NCBI GenBank assembly: GCA_002353555.1
Contig: DEJO01000051.1
Span: forward strand, 1 to 8,785
Source of the DNA: Prevotella sp. UBA2746
Lineage (GTDB): Bacteria > Bacteroidota > Bacteroidia > Bacteroidales > Bacteroidaceae
Direction of reading: 5' to 3'
DNA length: 8,785 nt
In this document: positions 1 to 6,769 of the stretch, in pieces
Layout of the letters: each line of letters starts with the position of its first letter
How positions within the stretch are numbered: the first letter of the stretch is position 1
Notes under the pieces: model-generated
What the model saw: only the letters and a program-made list of their open reading frames with translations
What the model was told of the DNA's origin: nothing
Databases searched by the model: none
Translations under genes and position numbers: made by a program

Positions 1-51
1 ATGGAAGAGATGCTCATTCCCCTCATCACGCTGACACCAAGAAAGAAATAA
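1..51 (+). CDS. C-terminal end of an upstream gene, possibly PorX-type response regulator (partial)
   Basis: An open frame runs in from the left edge and stops at TAA 49-51, giving the tail MEEMLIPLITLTPRKK. The ATG at position 1 is probably an internal methionine, since the fragment is too short to be a gene. In many Bacteroidetes the gene just before tsaE encodes a two-domain response regulator/alkaline-phosphatase-fold (PglZ-like) protein, PorX, and a tail of this kind (an MEEM-x-IP-x-ITL-like end) fits my memory of that family. That identification rests on gene order and sixteen residues only. The gap to tsaE is 51 bases and holds no promoter match, so the two genes may be co-transcribed. 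Confidence 0.45.
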   Translation: MEEMLIPLITLTPRKK

Positions 52-102
52 TCTCAGTCACTCTCCCCGCCATGAAGGGGCAGACATGAAACACATACGA
101 AC

Positions 103-531
103 ATGGAAATCAGAATCGAAAGCCTCAACCACATCCATGAGGCTGCACGTACATTTATCAAAGAGATAGGCAGCCACCGCGTCTTTGCATTCTATGCCAC
201 GATGGGAACGGGCAAGACCACCTTCATCAAAGCCGTTTGCGAGGAGTTGGGAGTTGCAGAGGTCGTCACTTCGCCTACCTTTGCCATCGTGAACGAGTAT
301 ACTGCCGGAGAAGGCGAGTGGGCAGGCGAGCCTATCTTCCACTTCGACTTCTACCGCATCAAGAAGCTGGAAGAAGTCTACGACATGGGGTATGAGGAGT
401 ATTTCTACAGCGGTTCACTCTGTTTCATCGAGTGGCCGGAACTGATTGAAGACATCCTCCCCGACGATGCTGTCCGTGTCACCATCACTGAGCAAACAGA
501 CGGAAGCCGCATACTATCATACGGTTTTTAA
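103..531 (+). CDS. tsaE: tRNA t6A biosynthesis ATPase TsaE
   Basis: TsaE is the small P-loop ATPase that works with TsaD and TsaB in the cytoplasm to transfer threonylcarbamoyl to A37 of ANN-decoding tRNAs (t6A). The 142-residue product has the normal family length. It shows a Walker A loop at about residues 32-40 (ATMGTGKTT, with K38 and T39), the TSPTF switch-like motif at 56-60, the HFDFYR motif at 80-85 with Asp82, and the family-typical EWPE at 110-113. The first glycine usual in the P-loop is alanine here (A32); the rest of the loop is intact, so activity is still expected. The ATG at 103 is the only start that leaves a full N-terminal strand before the P-loop; nearby ATGs at 72 and 86 are out of frame. 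The gene converges on trxA, and the gap between them holds the repeat array. Confidence 0.95.
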   Translation: MEIRIESLNHIHEAARTFIKEIGSHRVFAFYATMGTGKTTFIKAVCEELGVAEVVTSPTFAIVNEYTAGEGEWAGEPIFHFDFYRIKKLEEVYDMGYEEYFYSGSLCFIEWPELIEDILPDDAVRVTITEQTDGSRILSYGF

Positions 532-775
532 TTTCTATTGTAGGAGCGTTGGGGTGTTGGTGTTAAAGATTCTGCCACACGGTTTCTCAGTACCAAACTC
601 GTACCCACATTTGGTACTCGCAGTACCAAGCGTTGGTACTAAGCGTACCGGCGTATGGTATCGTTAGTACCAGCGTATGGTATCGTTAGTACCGACACTT
701 GGTCTTGTGATTACCATTTGTTGGTATCACGGCGACCAGTGTGTGGTGTGGGTATGGGTGACGCATCGCCGAAGT
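532..775. other. Convergent intergenic region between tsaE and trxA
   Basis: This 244-base gap separates the stop codons of tsaE and trxA. No frame within it resembles a protein, and no TAnnTTTG promoter or hairpin with a T-tract was found. Its central 140 bases are the box array described separately. The flanks (532-588 and 731-775) are GT-rich on the plus strand and show only degenerate box-like traces, for example TTGGTGTT at 557-564, which is one base out of register. Confidence 0.7.
589..728. repeat. 22-bp tandem array of inverted AGTACCAA/TTGGTACT boxes in 11-bp register
   Basis: Thirteen 8-bp boxes begin at 589, 600, 611, 622, 633, 644, 655, 666, 677, 688, 699, 710 and 721, exactly 11 bases apart. 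Apart from the first two, which share orientation, they alternate between AGTACCAA and its reverse complement TTGGTACT. Four are perfect (589, 611, 622, 633); the others keep the TACC or GGT core. Read as direct repeats the period is 22 bp; units 650-671 and 672-693 differ at one base. Adjacent perfect boxes can form 8-bp hairpins with 3-base loops: 611-629 (loop CGC) or 622-640 (loop GCG), which exclude each other because both use 622-629. Weak traces may continue to about 750. No T-run follows, so a classical intrinsic terminator is not evident, although the position between two convergent genes would suit a two-way transcription stop. Confidence 0.85.
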
Positions 776-1090
776 TTAGAGCAGAGCCTTGATTTTCTCT
801 TCGAGCACACTCTTGGGTGCTGCACCTACATGCTTGTCTACAATCTTGCCGTCCTTGAAGAACAAGATGGTCGGAATGTTACGCACACCAAGCTCAGCTG
901 CGATGTCCTCCTCTTCGTCAACGTCGCACTTTCCCACGACAACCTTGCCGTCATAGTCCTTTGCCAGTTCGCTGACAACAGGTCCTACCATGCGGCACGG
1001 TCCGCACCAGGTTGCCCACAGGTCAACGACCAACGGCAGAGCACCGTTCTTCAAGCTCTCGAAATTCTCACTTGTGATTTTTACTTCCAT
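776..1090 (-). CDS. trxA: Thioredoxin
   Basis: This is a 104-residue single-domain thioredoxin, the cytoplasmic dithiol reductant for enzymes such as ribonucleotide reductase, recycled by thioredoxin reductase. The active site WCGPC lies at residues 28-32 (Cys29 and Cys32), preceded by the buried Asp23, and the cis-proline is Pro73 in the NIPT segment. There is no signal peptide, so a cytoplasmic location is expected. An additional cysteine (Cys55 in GKCDVDE) is present; I recall it as common in Bacteroidales thioredoxins. The gene lies 76 bases downstream of dnaE on the same strand. I find no TAnnTTTG promoter in that gap, so read-through from dnaE is plausible. A weak interrupted hairpin around 1140-1160 in the gap has no T-run. 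Confidence 0.95.
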   Translation of the reverse strand: MEVKITSENFESLKNGALPLVVDLWATWCGPCRMVGPVVSELAKDYDGKVVVGKCDVDEEEDIAAELGVRNIPTILFFKDGKIVDKHVGAAPKSVLEEKIKALL

Positions 1091-1166
1091 AATTCTGATT
1101 CCATTTAGATAATTAAACTTCTTTACTAAGTCTTCTCGATGATGCTACAGCATATATCATGCCAAA

Positions 1167-4100
1167 TTAGTTGATCTTGTATTCCATGTGTTCATGGTCA
1201 CTGATAAACTGCAACAGTTTCCTGTCGACGTCGACCGTCTTGCTACGGCTTACCAACAGCAGATTGCCCTGATCGAGCGTGTGCAACTGGATATAGAGTT
1301 TCGTGTTTCCAGGATGCGAGTCGATGACAGATGCCAAGTCTGAGATGAGCGTATCGTCAACAGCCGTCTCGTCCATGGTGATGGTGAGGCTGTCCAGTCG
1401 CTTCTCCTTCACATCGTACAGATGCTCGACACTGGAAATGCGCAGTTCTTTGGCAGAACTATTGCGGAAACGCTCGACACACTTGGCTGTAATGAAGATG
1501 CTATAGTTCACTTTCATCATGCCGCTCCACTTCGTCCACTCGTCACCGAATAGCGCCAACTCGCCCGTCGACTCGAAGTCTTCGATGGTGACAAAGCCAA
1601 ACGGCTTGCCGGTCTTCTGCGAGAAACGCTCCACCACGTTCGTGATGATGCCGCCAAAGGTAATCTCTTCGCGTTTGGCAAGTGCCTCCTTATCGGCATC
1701 ACGCCCTATTTCAGAGCACCGGGTATTACACATGTCGTTCAGGATGACACTGTATTCGTCCAGCGGATGTGCCGACAAATAGATACCCACCAGCTCCCTT
1801 TCCTTGTTCAGCTTCTCTATCTGAGCCCATTTTTCAGCCTGCGGAATGGTCGGCTTGGCTATTTCTATCTCTTCAGCGTCGCCAAAGAGCGAGTTCATGG
1901 TCTGCTGTTTCTCCTGCTGGAAGAGATAGCCATAGCGCACCAACGTGTCGAGGAACACCTCACCCTTGCTGTTCGGCGCGAAGTACTGCTCACGCTGATA
2001 GCCAAAACTGTCGAAGCCGCCGCTGTATGCCAAGCTGTCGAAGACCCTGCGCCCCACACTTTTCAGGTCTACGCGCTCAACAAAATCGAAAATGTCCTTA
2101 TACGGTCCGTTCTTCTCGCGCTCACGGATGATGGCATTGGCAGGACCTTCGCCCATCCCCTTGATGCCAGCCAGCCCGAAACGTATCTCACCATGCTTGT
2201 TGACGGTAAACTTCAGTCGGCTTTCGTTCACGTCAGGACCTAAAGTGGCGATGCCCAGTGCCCGACACTCATCCATGAGCTTGGTGATTTCCGTAATCTG
2301 ATCCTTTCGCCGGCTCATGATGGCAGCCATAAACTCTGCCGGATAGTTGGCTTTCAGGTATGCCGTCTGGTAAGCTACCCATGAGTAGCACGTAGCATGG
2401 CTCTTGTTGAAGGCATAGGAAGCGAACTTCTCCCAGTCGGTCCATATCTTCTCCAGCACCTTCGGGTCGTGTCCATTCTTCTTTCCACCTTCGATGAACT
2501 TCGGTTTCATCTTGTCTACGATGTCCTTCTTCTTCTTACCCATCGCCTTACGCAAGGCATCGCTCTCACCGCGCGTAAAGTCAGCCAGCTGACGGGACAG
2601 GAGCATCACCTGCTCCTGATAGACGGTGATGCCGTAGGTATCCTTCAGGTACTTCTCCATACAGGGGATGTCATACTTGACCAGCGAAGGGTCGTTCTTG
2701 CGCCTGATGAAATCAGGAATGTAGTCCATTGGCCCCGGACGGTAGAGGGCATTCATCGCGATAAGGTCTTCGAAGACCGTCGGGTGCAACTGCCGCAGGT
2801 AGTTCTGCATGCCCGACGACTCAAACTGGAAGGTGCCGATAGTCTGTCCCTTCTGATACAGTTCATAAGTCTTCGGGTCGTCAATAGGTATGTTGTCAAG
2901 GTCGATGACCTTGCCCGTAGAAAGTCGTATGTTCTCCACTGCTTCCTTCAGCTCCGAAAGCGTCTTCAGACCGAGGAAGTCCATCTTGATGAGTCCCGTT
3001 TCCTCAATGACATGTCCGTCATACTGCGTACAGTTCACCTTCTTTCCCTTGAAATCGGGGTCGTCGGCAGTAGACACCGGCACCCAGTCGCTGATAGGGT
3101 CGCGGCAGATGATGAATCCGCAGGCATGGATGCCCGTCCCACGAATAGTGCCTTCGAGCATCTTGGCATACTTGATGGTGTTGCGCAGCCTACTGTCGTC
3201 GGAAACTTCAGCATCCTGCAACATCGGTGTACACTTGATGGCGTTCGTCAGGTTCATCTTCATTCCGTCGGGAAGTCTGTCGGGGATAGCCTTGCACAGC
3301 GCGTTGGCCATGTCGATAGGCACTTTTTCGACTCTCGCCACATCCTTGATAGAGTTTTTCGTCGCCATACTGGAGTAGGTGATGATGTGTGCACAGTTCT
3401 CATGGCCGTACTTGTCTTCCACCCATTGCAGCACACGCCCTCGCCCGTCGTCGTCGAAATCGGTATCAATATCAGGCAATGATATACGGTCAGGGTTAAG
3501 GAAACGCTCGAACAGCAAGTCGTACTTCATGGGGTCTATCTTCGTGATGCCCAGGCAGTAGGCTACGACGGAGCCGGCAGCTGAGCCACGTCCCGGCCCT
3601 ACCATTACGCCCAGCTCTTCGCGTGCAGAGTTGATGAAGTCTTGCACGATAAGGAAGTACCCCGGAAATCCCATCGTCTTCATGATGTGAAGCTCGAACT
3701 TCACGCGCTCCTTCACCTCTTCGGGCAGCGGGTCGCCGTAGAGTCGCCTCGCACCGTCGTATGCCAGCTTTGCCAGATACTCTGCCTCAAACTTGATACG
3801 GTATAGCTTGTCGTAGCCGCCTAAGTGGTCTATCTTCTTCTGTCCTTCTTCGGGTGACAGCTGGTTTTCACCGTTTTCGTCGCTGGTAAACTCCTTGTAG
3901 AGGTCCTCTTCCGTATACTTCTTCCTGATGTCCTCTTCCGTGCCGAAGCTTTCCGGTATGGGGAAGAAGGGCATGATGGGATCATGGTTGATATTATAGG
4001 TCTCTACCTTGTCCAATATCTCCAAGGTGTTCGTCAATGCTTCAGGAATATCGCTGAAGATGTCGTTCATCTCCTGCTGCGTCTTGAACCACTCCTGCTT

Positions 4101-4883
4101 GGAATAGAGCATACGTGTAGGGTCATCCAGGTCCTTGGCAGTAGCCAGGCAGAGCAAGTGATCGTGCGCCTCGGCATTCTCTTTGTCTACAAAGTGTGCA
4201 TCATTCGAACATATCAGTTTGATACCGTATTCGCGTGCCAACTCGATAAGCACCTTGTTTGCCTTCTGTTGCAAGGGGAATGTCTCACGGTTGGCACGGA
4301 TATTGGGGTCGGTGACCTCATGGCGTTGCAGTTCCAGGTAGTAGTCATCGCCAAAGACGCGCTGATGCCACTCTATGGCTTCGCGGGCTCCGGCTATATC
4401 GCCGTTGAGAATCTTTTTGGGCACTTCGCCAGCTATACATGCCGAACATACAATCAAGCCTTCATGGTATTTCTCCAAGTCTGCCCGGTCTGTACGCGGA
4501 CGCATATAATAGCCGTCTACCCATGCCCTGCTCACCAGCTTGATCAGGTTCTTGTAGCCTTTGAAGTTCTTTGCCAAGACAATCAGGTGATAACCGCTCA
4601 TGTCTTCCTTCGTCTCTTTCAGTTCCTTGTTGCCTCGCCGAGCCACATACATCTCGCAGCCGAAGATGGGTTTGAAGGGTTCCTTGCCCTCCGCCTTCAG
4701 CTTCTTGTTGACCGACTTGCAATAGTCATAAAACTCTTTGATACCGAACATGTCGCCGTGGTCGGTGATGGCCATGCCCTTCATGCCGTCGGCGACAGCC
4801 TTGTCTACTAACTTCTGCACCGGCGACTGCCCGTCAAGAATAGAATAATAGGTATGAACGTGTAGGTGAACAAATTCTTTCAT
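1167..4883 (-). CDS. dnaE: DNA polymerase III alpha subunit
   Basis: This is the replicative polymerase catalytic subunit, a C-family enzyme that works with the beta clamp and clamp loader. The product is 1238 residues, somewhat longer than E. coli DnaE. Domains in order: PHP domain (about 1-290) with HLHVHT at 6-11, TDHG at 40-43 and NDAH at 227-230; palm with GPGRGSAAGS at 429-438, the catalytic PDIDTDF at 470-476 and a third acidic residue, Asp635, in KMDFLGL; fingers with FNKSHA at 825-830; helix-hairpin-helix (about 900-920); a possible clamp-binding MNSLF at 996-1000; an OB fold (about 1075-1155); and a C-terminal tau-binding region. I chose the ATG at 4881-4883 because it gives the family-typical MKEFVHLHVH start. 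An in-frame ATG at 4932-4934 would add 17 unlike residues and would lie upstream of the predicted promoter. No intein or frameshift is seen. Confidence 0.97.
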   Translation of the reverse strand: MKEFVHLHVHTYYSILDGQSPVQKLVDKAVADGMKGMAITDHGDMFGIKEFYDYCKSVNKKLKAEGKEPFKPIFGCEMYVARRGNKELKETKEDMSGYHLIVLAKNFKGYKNLIKLVSRAWVDGYYMRPRTDRADLEKYHEGLIVCSACIAGEVPKKILNGDIAGAREAIEWHQRVFGDDYYLELQRHEVTDPNIRANRETFPLQQKANKVLIELAREYGIKLICSNDAHFVDKENAEAHDHLLCLATAKDLDDPTRMLYSKQEWFKTQQEMNDIFSDIPEALTNTLEILDKVETYNINHDPIMPFFPIPESFGTEEDIRKKYTEEDLYKEFTSDENGENQLSPEEGQKKIDHLGGYDKLYRIKFEAEYLAKLAYDGARRLYGDPLPEEVKERVKFELHIMKTMGFPGYFLIVQDFINSAREELGVMVGPGRGSAAGSVVAYCLGITKIDPMKYDLLFERFLNPDRISLPDIDTDFDDDGRGRVLQWVEDKYGHENCAHIITYSSMATKNSIKDVARVEKVPIDMANALCKAIPDRLPDGMKMNLTNAIKCTPMLQDAEVSDDSRLRNTIKYAKMLEGTIRGTGIHACGFIICRDPISDWVPVSTADDPDFKGKKVNCTQYDGHVIEETGLIKMDFLGLKTLSELKEAVENIRLSTGKVIDLDNIPIDDPKTYELYQKGQTIGTFQFESSGMQNYLRQLHPTVFEDLIAMNALYRPGPMDYIPDFIRRKNDPSLVKYDIPCMEKYLKDTYGITVYQEQVMLLSRQLADFTRGESDALRKAMGKKKKDIVDKMKPKFIEGGKKNGHDPKVLEKIWTDWEKFASYAFNKSHATCYSWVAYQTAYLKANYPAEFMAAIMSRRKDQITEITKLMDECRALGIATLGPDVNESRLKFTVNKHGEIRFGLAGIKGMGEGPANAIIREREKNGPYKDIFDFVERVDLKSVGRRVFDSLAYSGGFDSFGYQREQYFAPNSKGEVFLDTLVRYGYLFQQEKQQTMNSLFGDAEEIEIAKPTIPQAEKWAQIEKLNKERELVGIYLSAHPLDEYSVILNDMCNTRCSEIGRDADKEALAKREEITFGGIITNVVERFSQKTGKPFGFVTIEDFESTGELALFGDEWTKWSGMMKVNYSIFITAKCVERFRNSSAKELRISSVEHLYDVKEKRLDSLTITMDETAVDDTLISDLASVIDSHPGNTKLYIQLHTLDQGNLLLVSRSKTVDVDRKLLQFISDHEHMEYKIN

Positions 4884-4889
4884 CAGTTG

Positions 4890-4921
4890 CAAAGTTATCA
4901 AATTGACAGTAAACCACCAAG
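4890..4921 (-). promoter_or_regulatory. Predicted dnaE promoter, Bacteroidetes type
   Basis: On the minus strand TAACTTTG (4897 down to 4890) is a full match to the Bacteroidetes -7 box TAnnTTTG. CTTG (4921 down to 4918), 20 bases upstream, is a one-mismatch match to the -33 box TTTG. Only six bases separate the -7 box from the dnaE ATG, so the transcript would begin at or within a few bases of the start codon, giving a leaderless or near-leaderless mRNA. The box match is seen directly; the start point is inferred. Confidence 0.6.
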
Positions 4922-4967
4922 AGAATGTCAACAAAAGTGCGCCTTTTTGAAATTTTATCTATTACAC

Positions 4968-5000
4968 CTTGCCATTTGTCAATTTTAATGCGTACCTTTG
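4968..5000 (+). promoter_or_regulatory. Predicted psd operon promoter, Bacteroidetes type
   Basis: TACCTTTG at 4993-5000 matches the -7 consensus TAnnTTTG, and CTTG at 4968-4971 stands in for the -33 TTTG with a 21-base spacer. Transcription should start near 5004-5008, leaving a leader of roughly 20-25 bases before the psd ATG at 5029. It points away from the dnaE promoter; the two -33 boxes are about 46 bases apart. This promoter probably serves psd, pssA and the DUF4834 gene, and perhaps birA. Confidence 0.6.
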
Positions 5001-5028
5001 CACAGCAAATCTTGTACACACCAAGGCC

Positions 5029-5721
5029 ATGGGTCAAAAAATAAAGAAACTGAAGAAAATACGTATCCACCGCGAAGGAACGAACACACTCCTTTATGGT
5101 GGCATCTGTCTGGCGGTCATCGCCATGATACTATGGTACTGTTTCGAGACGAAGATTCCCTTCTGGGCGTTCACTGTCGTCTTCGGAACGGTCTATGCCA
5201 TTACTGCCAACTTCTATCGCTGCCCTATCCGCCACTTCCCCGATGAAGAAACCGACAAGATTGTCGTGGCTCCTGCCGACGGACGCATCGTCGTTATCGA
5301 AGAAGTAGAGGAGAACCGGTACTTCCATGACAAACGTCTCATGATCAGTATCTTCATGAGTCTTTGGAACGTTCATGCCAACTGGTTTCCTGTTGACGGA
5401 AAAGTGAAGCTTGTACATCACGAGAACGGCAACTACCACAAGGCATGGCTGCCGAAAGCAAGCGAAGAGAACGAGCATGCCGACGTGATGATTACCACAC
5501 CCGACGGAGTAGACATCCTCTGCCGACAGATAGCCGGTGCCGTAGCACGCCGCATCGTCACCTATGCCAAGGAAGGAGAAGACTGCTACATCGACGAGCA
5601 TCTGGGCTTCATCAAGCTCGGTTCTCGTGTCGATGTCTATTTGCCTTTTGGCACTGAGGTGTGTGTCAGCATGGGACAAAGCACTACGGGCGACCAGACT
5701 GTCATTGCGAAACTAAAGTAA
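5029..5721 (+). CDS. psd: Phosphatidylserine decarboxylase proenzyme
   Basis: Psd converts phosphatidylserine to phosphatidylethanolamine at the inner membrane. It is made as a proenzyme that cuts itself within an LGS(R/T)-type motif, turning the serine into the pyruvoyl cofactor. Here LGSR lies at 197-200, so cleavage is expected between Gly198 and Ser199, leaving a short alpha chain of about 32 residues. Other family marks are ADG at 83-85 and NVHAN at 114-118 (His116). Two hydrophobic segments (about 22-38 and 44-62) follow a basic N-terminus rich in lysine. At 230 residues it matches the short PSD-A type rather than the longer E. coli type. The ATG at 5029 is chosen because the in-frame TTG at 4969 would put the predicted promoter inside the coding region, and MGQKIKKLKKIRIHREG resembles family N-termini. 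pssA follows after 10 bases. Confidence 0.95.
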   Translation: MGQKIKKLKKIRIHREGTNTLLYGGICLAVIAMILWYCFETKIPFWAFTVVFGTVYAITANFYRCPIRHFPDEETDKIVVAPADGRIVVIEEVEENRYFHDKRLMISIFMSLWNVHANWFPVDGKVKLVHHENGNYHKAWLPKASEENEHADVMITTPDGVDILCRQIAGAVARRIVTYAKEGEDCYIDEHLGFIKLGSRVDVYLPFGTEVCVSMGQSTTGDQTVIAKLK

Positions 5722-5731
5722 AACGGTAAAA

Positions 5732-6487
5732 GTGAAAAAGCATATTCCGAATACCATCACCTGCTGCAACCTCATCTCCGGCTGCATTGCTACAGTCTTT
5801 GCCGTCAGCGGCAAGGCAGACATGGCATTGCTGTGGATTATTATCGGAGCAGTCTTCGACTTCTTCGACGGAATGAGTGCCCGCCTGCTGCACGTCAGCT
5901 CGCCTATCGGCAAAGAGCTCGACTCCCTGGCAGACGATGTGACGTTCGGCGTAGCTCCTTCTACCATCCTTTTTGCAGAACTGGGCATCATGGAATATCC
6001 TCACTTTCTGGAGTCCTTCCGCACTTACATCCCTTTCCTTGCATACATCATGGCAGCCTTCTCAGCCCTACGGCTTGCCAAATTCAATCTTGACGAGCGC
6101 CAGACAACCTCGTTCATCGGGCTCCCCACACCTGCCAACGCCCTCTTCTGGGCTTCACTCGTGGCTGGAGGCAGCCAGTGGATAGAGAACTGGCCGTGGG
6201 CATCGGTGCTGTTGTTGGCTGGCATCTGTATCAGTTCATGGCTCCTCGTGAGCGAAGTGCCCATGTTCGCACTGAAGTTCAAACAGTGGGGATGGAAAGG
6301 AAACGAAGTGAAATATATCTTCCTTGCCACTTGCATTCCCCTGCTGATTCTTTTCGGCATACTGGGCATTGCCCTCATCATTGCATGGTATGTCATCCTT
6401 TCGCTGCTGACTAAGAATAAGACCGACCGTCCTGCTCCTTCCAATGAGAGCGGGAAACAGACAGAACAGATAGCAAATCCATCATGA
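5732..6487 (+). CDS. pssA: CDP-diacylglycerol--serine O-phosphatidyltransferase
   Basis: PssA joins serine to CDP-diacylglycerol, giving phosphatidylserine and CMP at the inner membrane. It feeds Psd, encoded just upstream. The full CDP-alcohol phosphatidyltransferase signature D-x2-DG-x2-AR-x8-G-x3-D-x3-D is present: Asp43, Asp46-Gly47, Ala50-Arg51, Gly60, Asp64 and Asp68. The 251-residue protein has several hydrophobic helices and ends in a polar tail, so it is an integral membrane protein of the type II PssA class. Translation starts at GTG 5732, giving the typical KKHIPNTITCCNL opening; no ATG lies upstream in frame after the psd stop. Its TGA stop overlaps the ATG of the next gene in an ATGA, which suggests translational coupling. 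Confidence 0.95.
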   Translation: MKKHIPNTITCCNLISGCIATVFAVSGKADMALLWIIIGAVFDFFDGMSARLLHVSSPIGKELDSLADDVTFGVAPSTILFAELGIMEYPHFLESFRTYIPFLAYIMAAFSALRLAKFNLDERQTTSFIGLPTPANALFWASLVAGGSQWIENWPWASVLLLAGICISSWLLVSEVPMFALKFKQWGWKGNEVKYIFLATCIPLLILFGILGIALIIAWYVILSLLTKNKTDRPAPSNESGKQTEQIANPS

Positions 6488-6720
6488 CCTTCCTCAAGTT
6501 CATCCTCTTCATCTTCATAGCAGCATTCGTTTTGCTGCTCTTTATCGCATTCTCCTTCTACAACACCATCCGCAAGGCTACCCGCCATTTCCAGGAACGG
6601 CAGCCGAAGAACCAAACCAAAGTAAACGGAAACGTCATCATAGACCAACGGTCGCCCGAAGAAACCAACAAGAAGATCATCGGAGATGACGAAGGTGAGT
6701 ATGTGGAGTTTGAGGAATAG
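6484..6720 (+). CDS. DUF4834 family small membrane protein
   Basis: This is a 78-residue protein with one N-terminal hydrophobic helix (about residues 3-26), a basic and polar stretch (RKATRHFQERQPK), and an acidic C-terminus ending in GDDEGEYVEFEE. The layout and the closing KKII-x-DDEGEYVEFEE pattern match DUF4834, a Bacteroidetes family of unknown function that I recall next to pssA. The start overlaps the pssA stop by four bases (ATGA), so it belongs to the psd-pssA unit and may have a role in envelope lipid metabolism, though nothing in the sequence shows one. The N-terminal helix probably anchors it in the inner membrane with the acidic tail in the cytoplasm. The assignment rests on recalled likeness. 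Confidence 0.75.
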   Translation: MTFLKFILFIFIAAFVLLLFIAFSFYNTIRKATRHFQERQPKNQTKVNGNVIIDQRSPEETNKKIIGDDEGEYVEFEE

Positions 6721-6769
6721 CGCTTCGCTAAATGATAAATGATAAATGATAAATGATAAATGATAAATG
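6719..6769 (+). repeat. AGCGCTTCGCT element plus AAATGAT heptamer array
   Basis: The sequence AGCGCTTCGCTAAATGA (6719-6735) leads into five complete AAATGAT heptamers (6730-6764) and a partial sixth, AAATG (6765-6769). The leading TAGCG/CGCTA can form a 5-bp stem with a 3-base loop. The element starts inside the TAG stop of the DUF4834 gene and fills the whole 32-base gap to birA, extending into its coding region. A near-identical element occurs at 8673-8718. Confidence 0.9.

Noticed and set aside
65..80. CCCC...GGGG inverted repeat before tsaE as a terminator or operator
   Set aside because: The stem is only four pairs with an 8-base loop and no T-run, which is expected by chance.
589..728. 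The box array as a CRISPR
   Set aside because: The 22-bp period contains no unique spacers, the units diverge gradually, the boxes are inverted, and no cas gene is nearby.
677..1108. Open frame on the plus strand opposite trxA, starting in the box array
   Set aside because: It is antisense to an intact thioredoxin, and its N-terminus is made of repeat sequence.
1140..1160. Hairpin in the dnaE-trxA gap as a terminator
   Set aside because: The stem is short and interrupted, and no T-tract follows on the minus strand.
1224..1235. Palindrome GTCGACGTCGAC
   Set aside because: It is inside dnaE and follows from the repeated Val-Asp codons near the C-terminus; nothing suggests a site.
2397..3482. 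Long open frame (about 361 codons) on the plus strand, opposite dnaE
   Set aside because: It lies wholly antisense to a clearly conserved DnaE region including the catalytic motifs, has no recognisable domain, and similar antisense openings recur along dnaE, as expected from its codon bias.
3984..4811. Open frame of about 275 codons on the plus strand, opposite the dnaE N-terminus
   Set aside because: It is an antisense shadow of the PHP domain; no promoter or family motif supports it.
4969..5028. TTG at 4969 as an earlier psd start
   Set aside because: It would place the TACCTTTG promoter box inside the coding region and add residues not typical of the family.
5131..5679. Open frame of about 182 codons opposite psd
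   Set aside because: It is antisense to the conserved Psd core including the cleavage motif, with no features of its own.
6025..6648. Open frame of about 207 codons opposite pssA and the DUF4834 gene
   Set aside because: It is antisense to two genes with clear family motifs and spans their overlap; there is no sign of independent coding.
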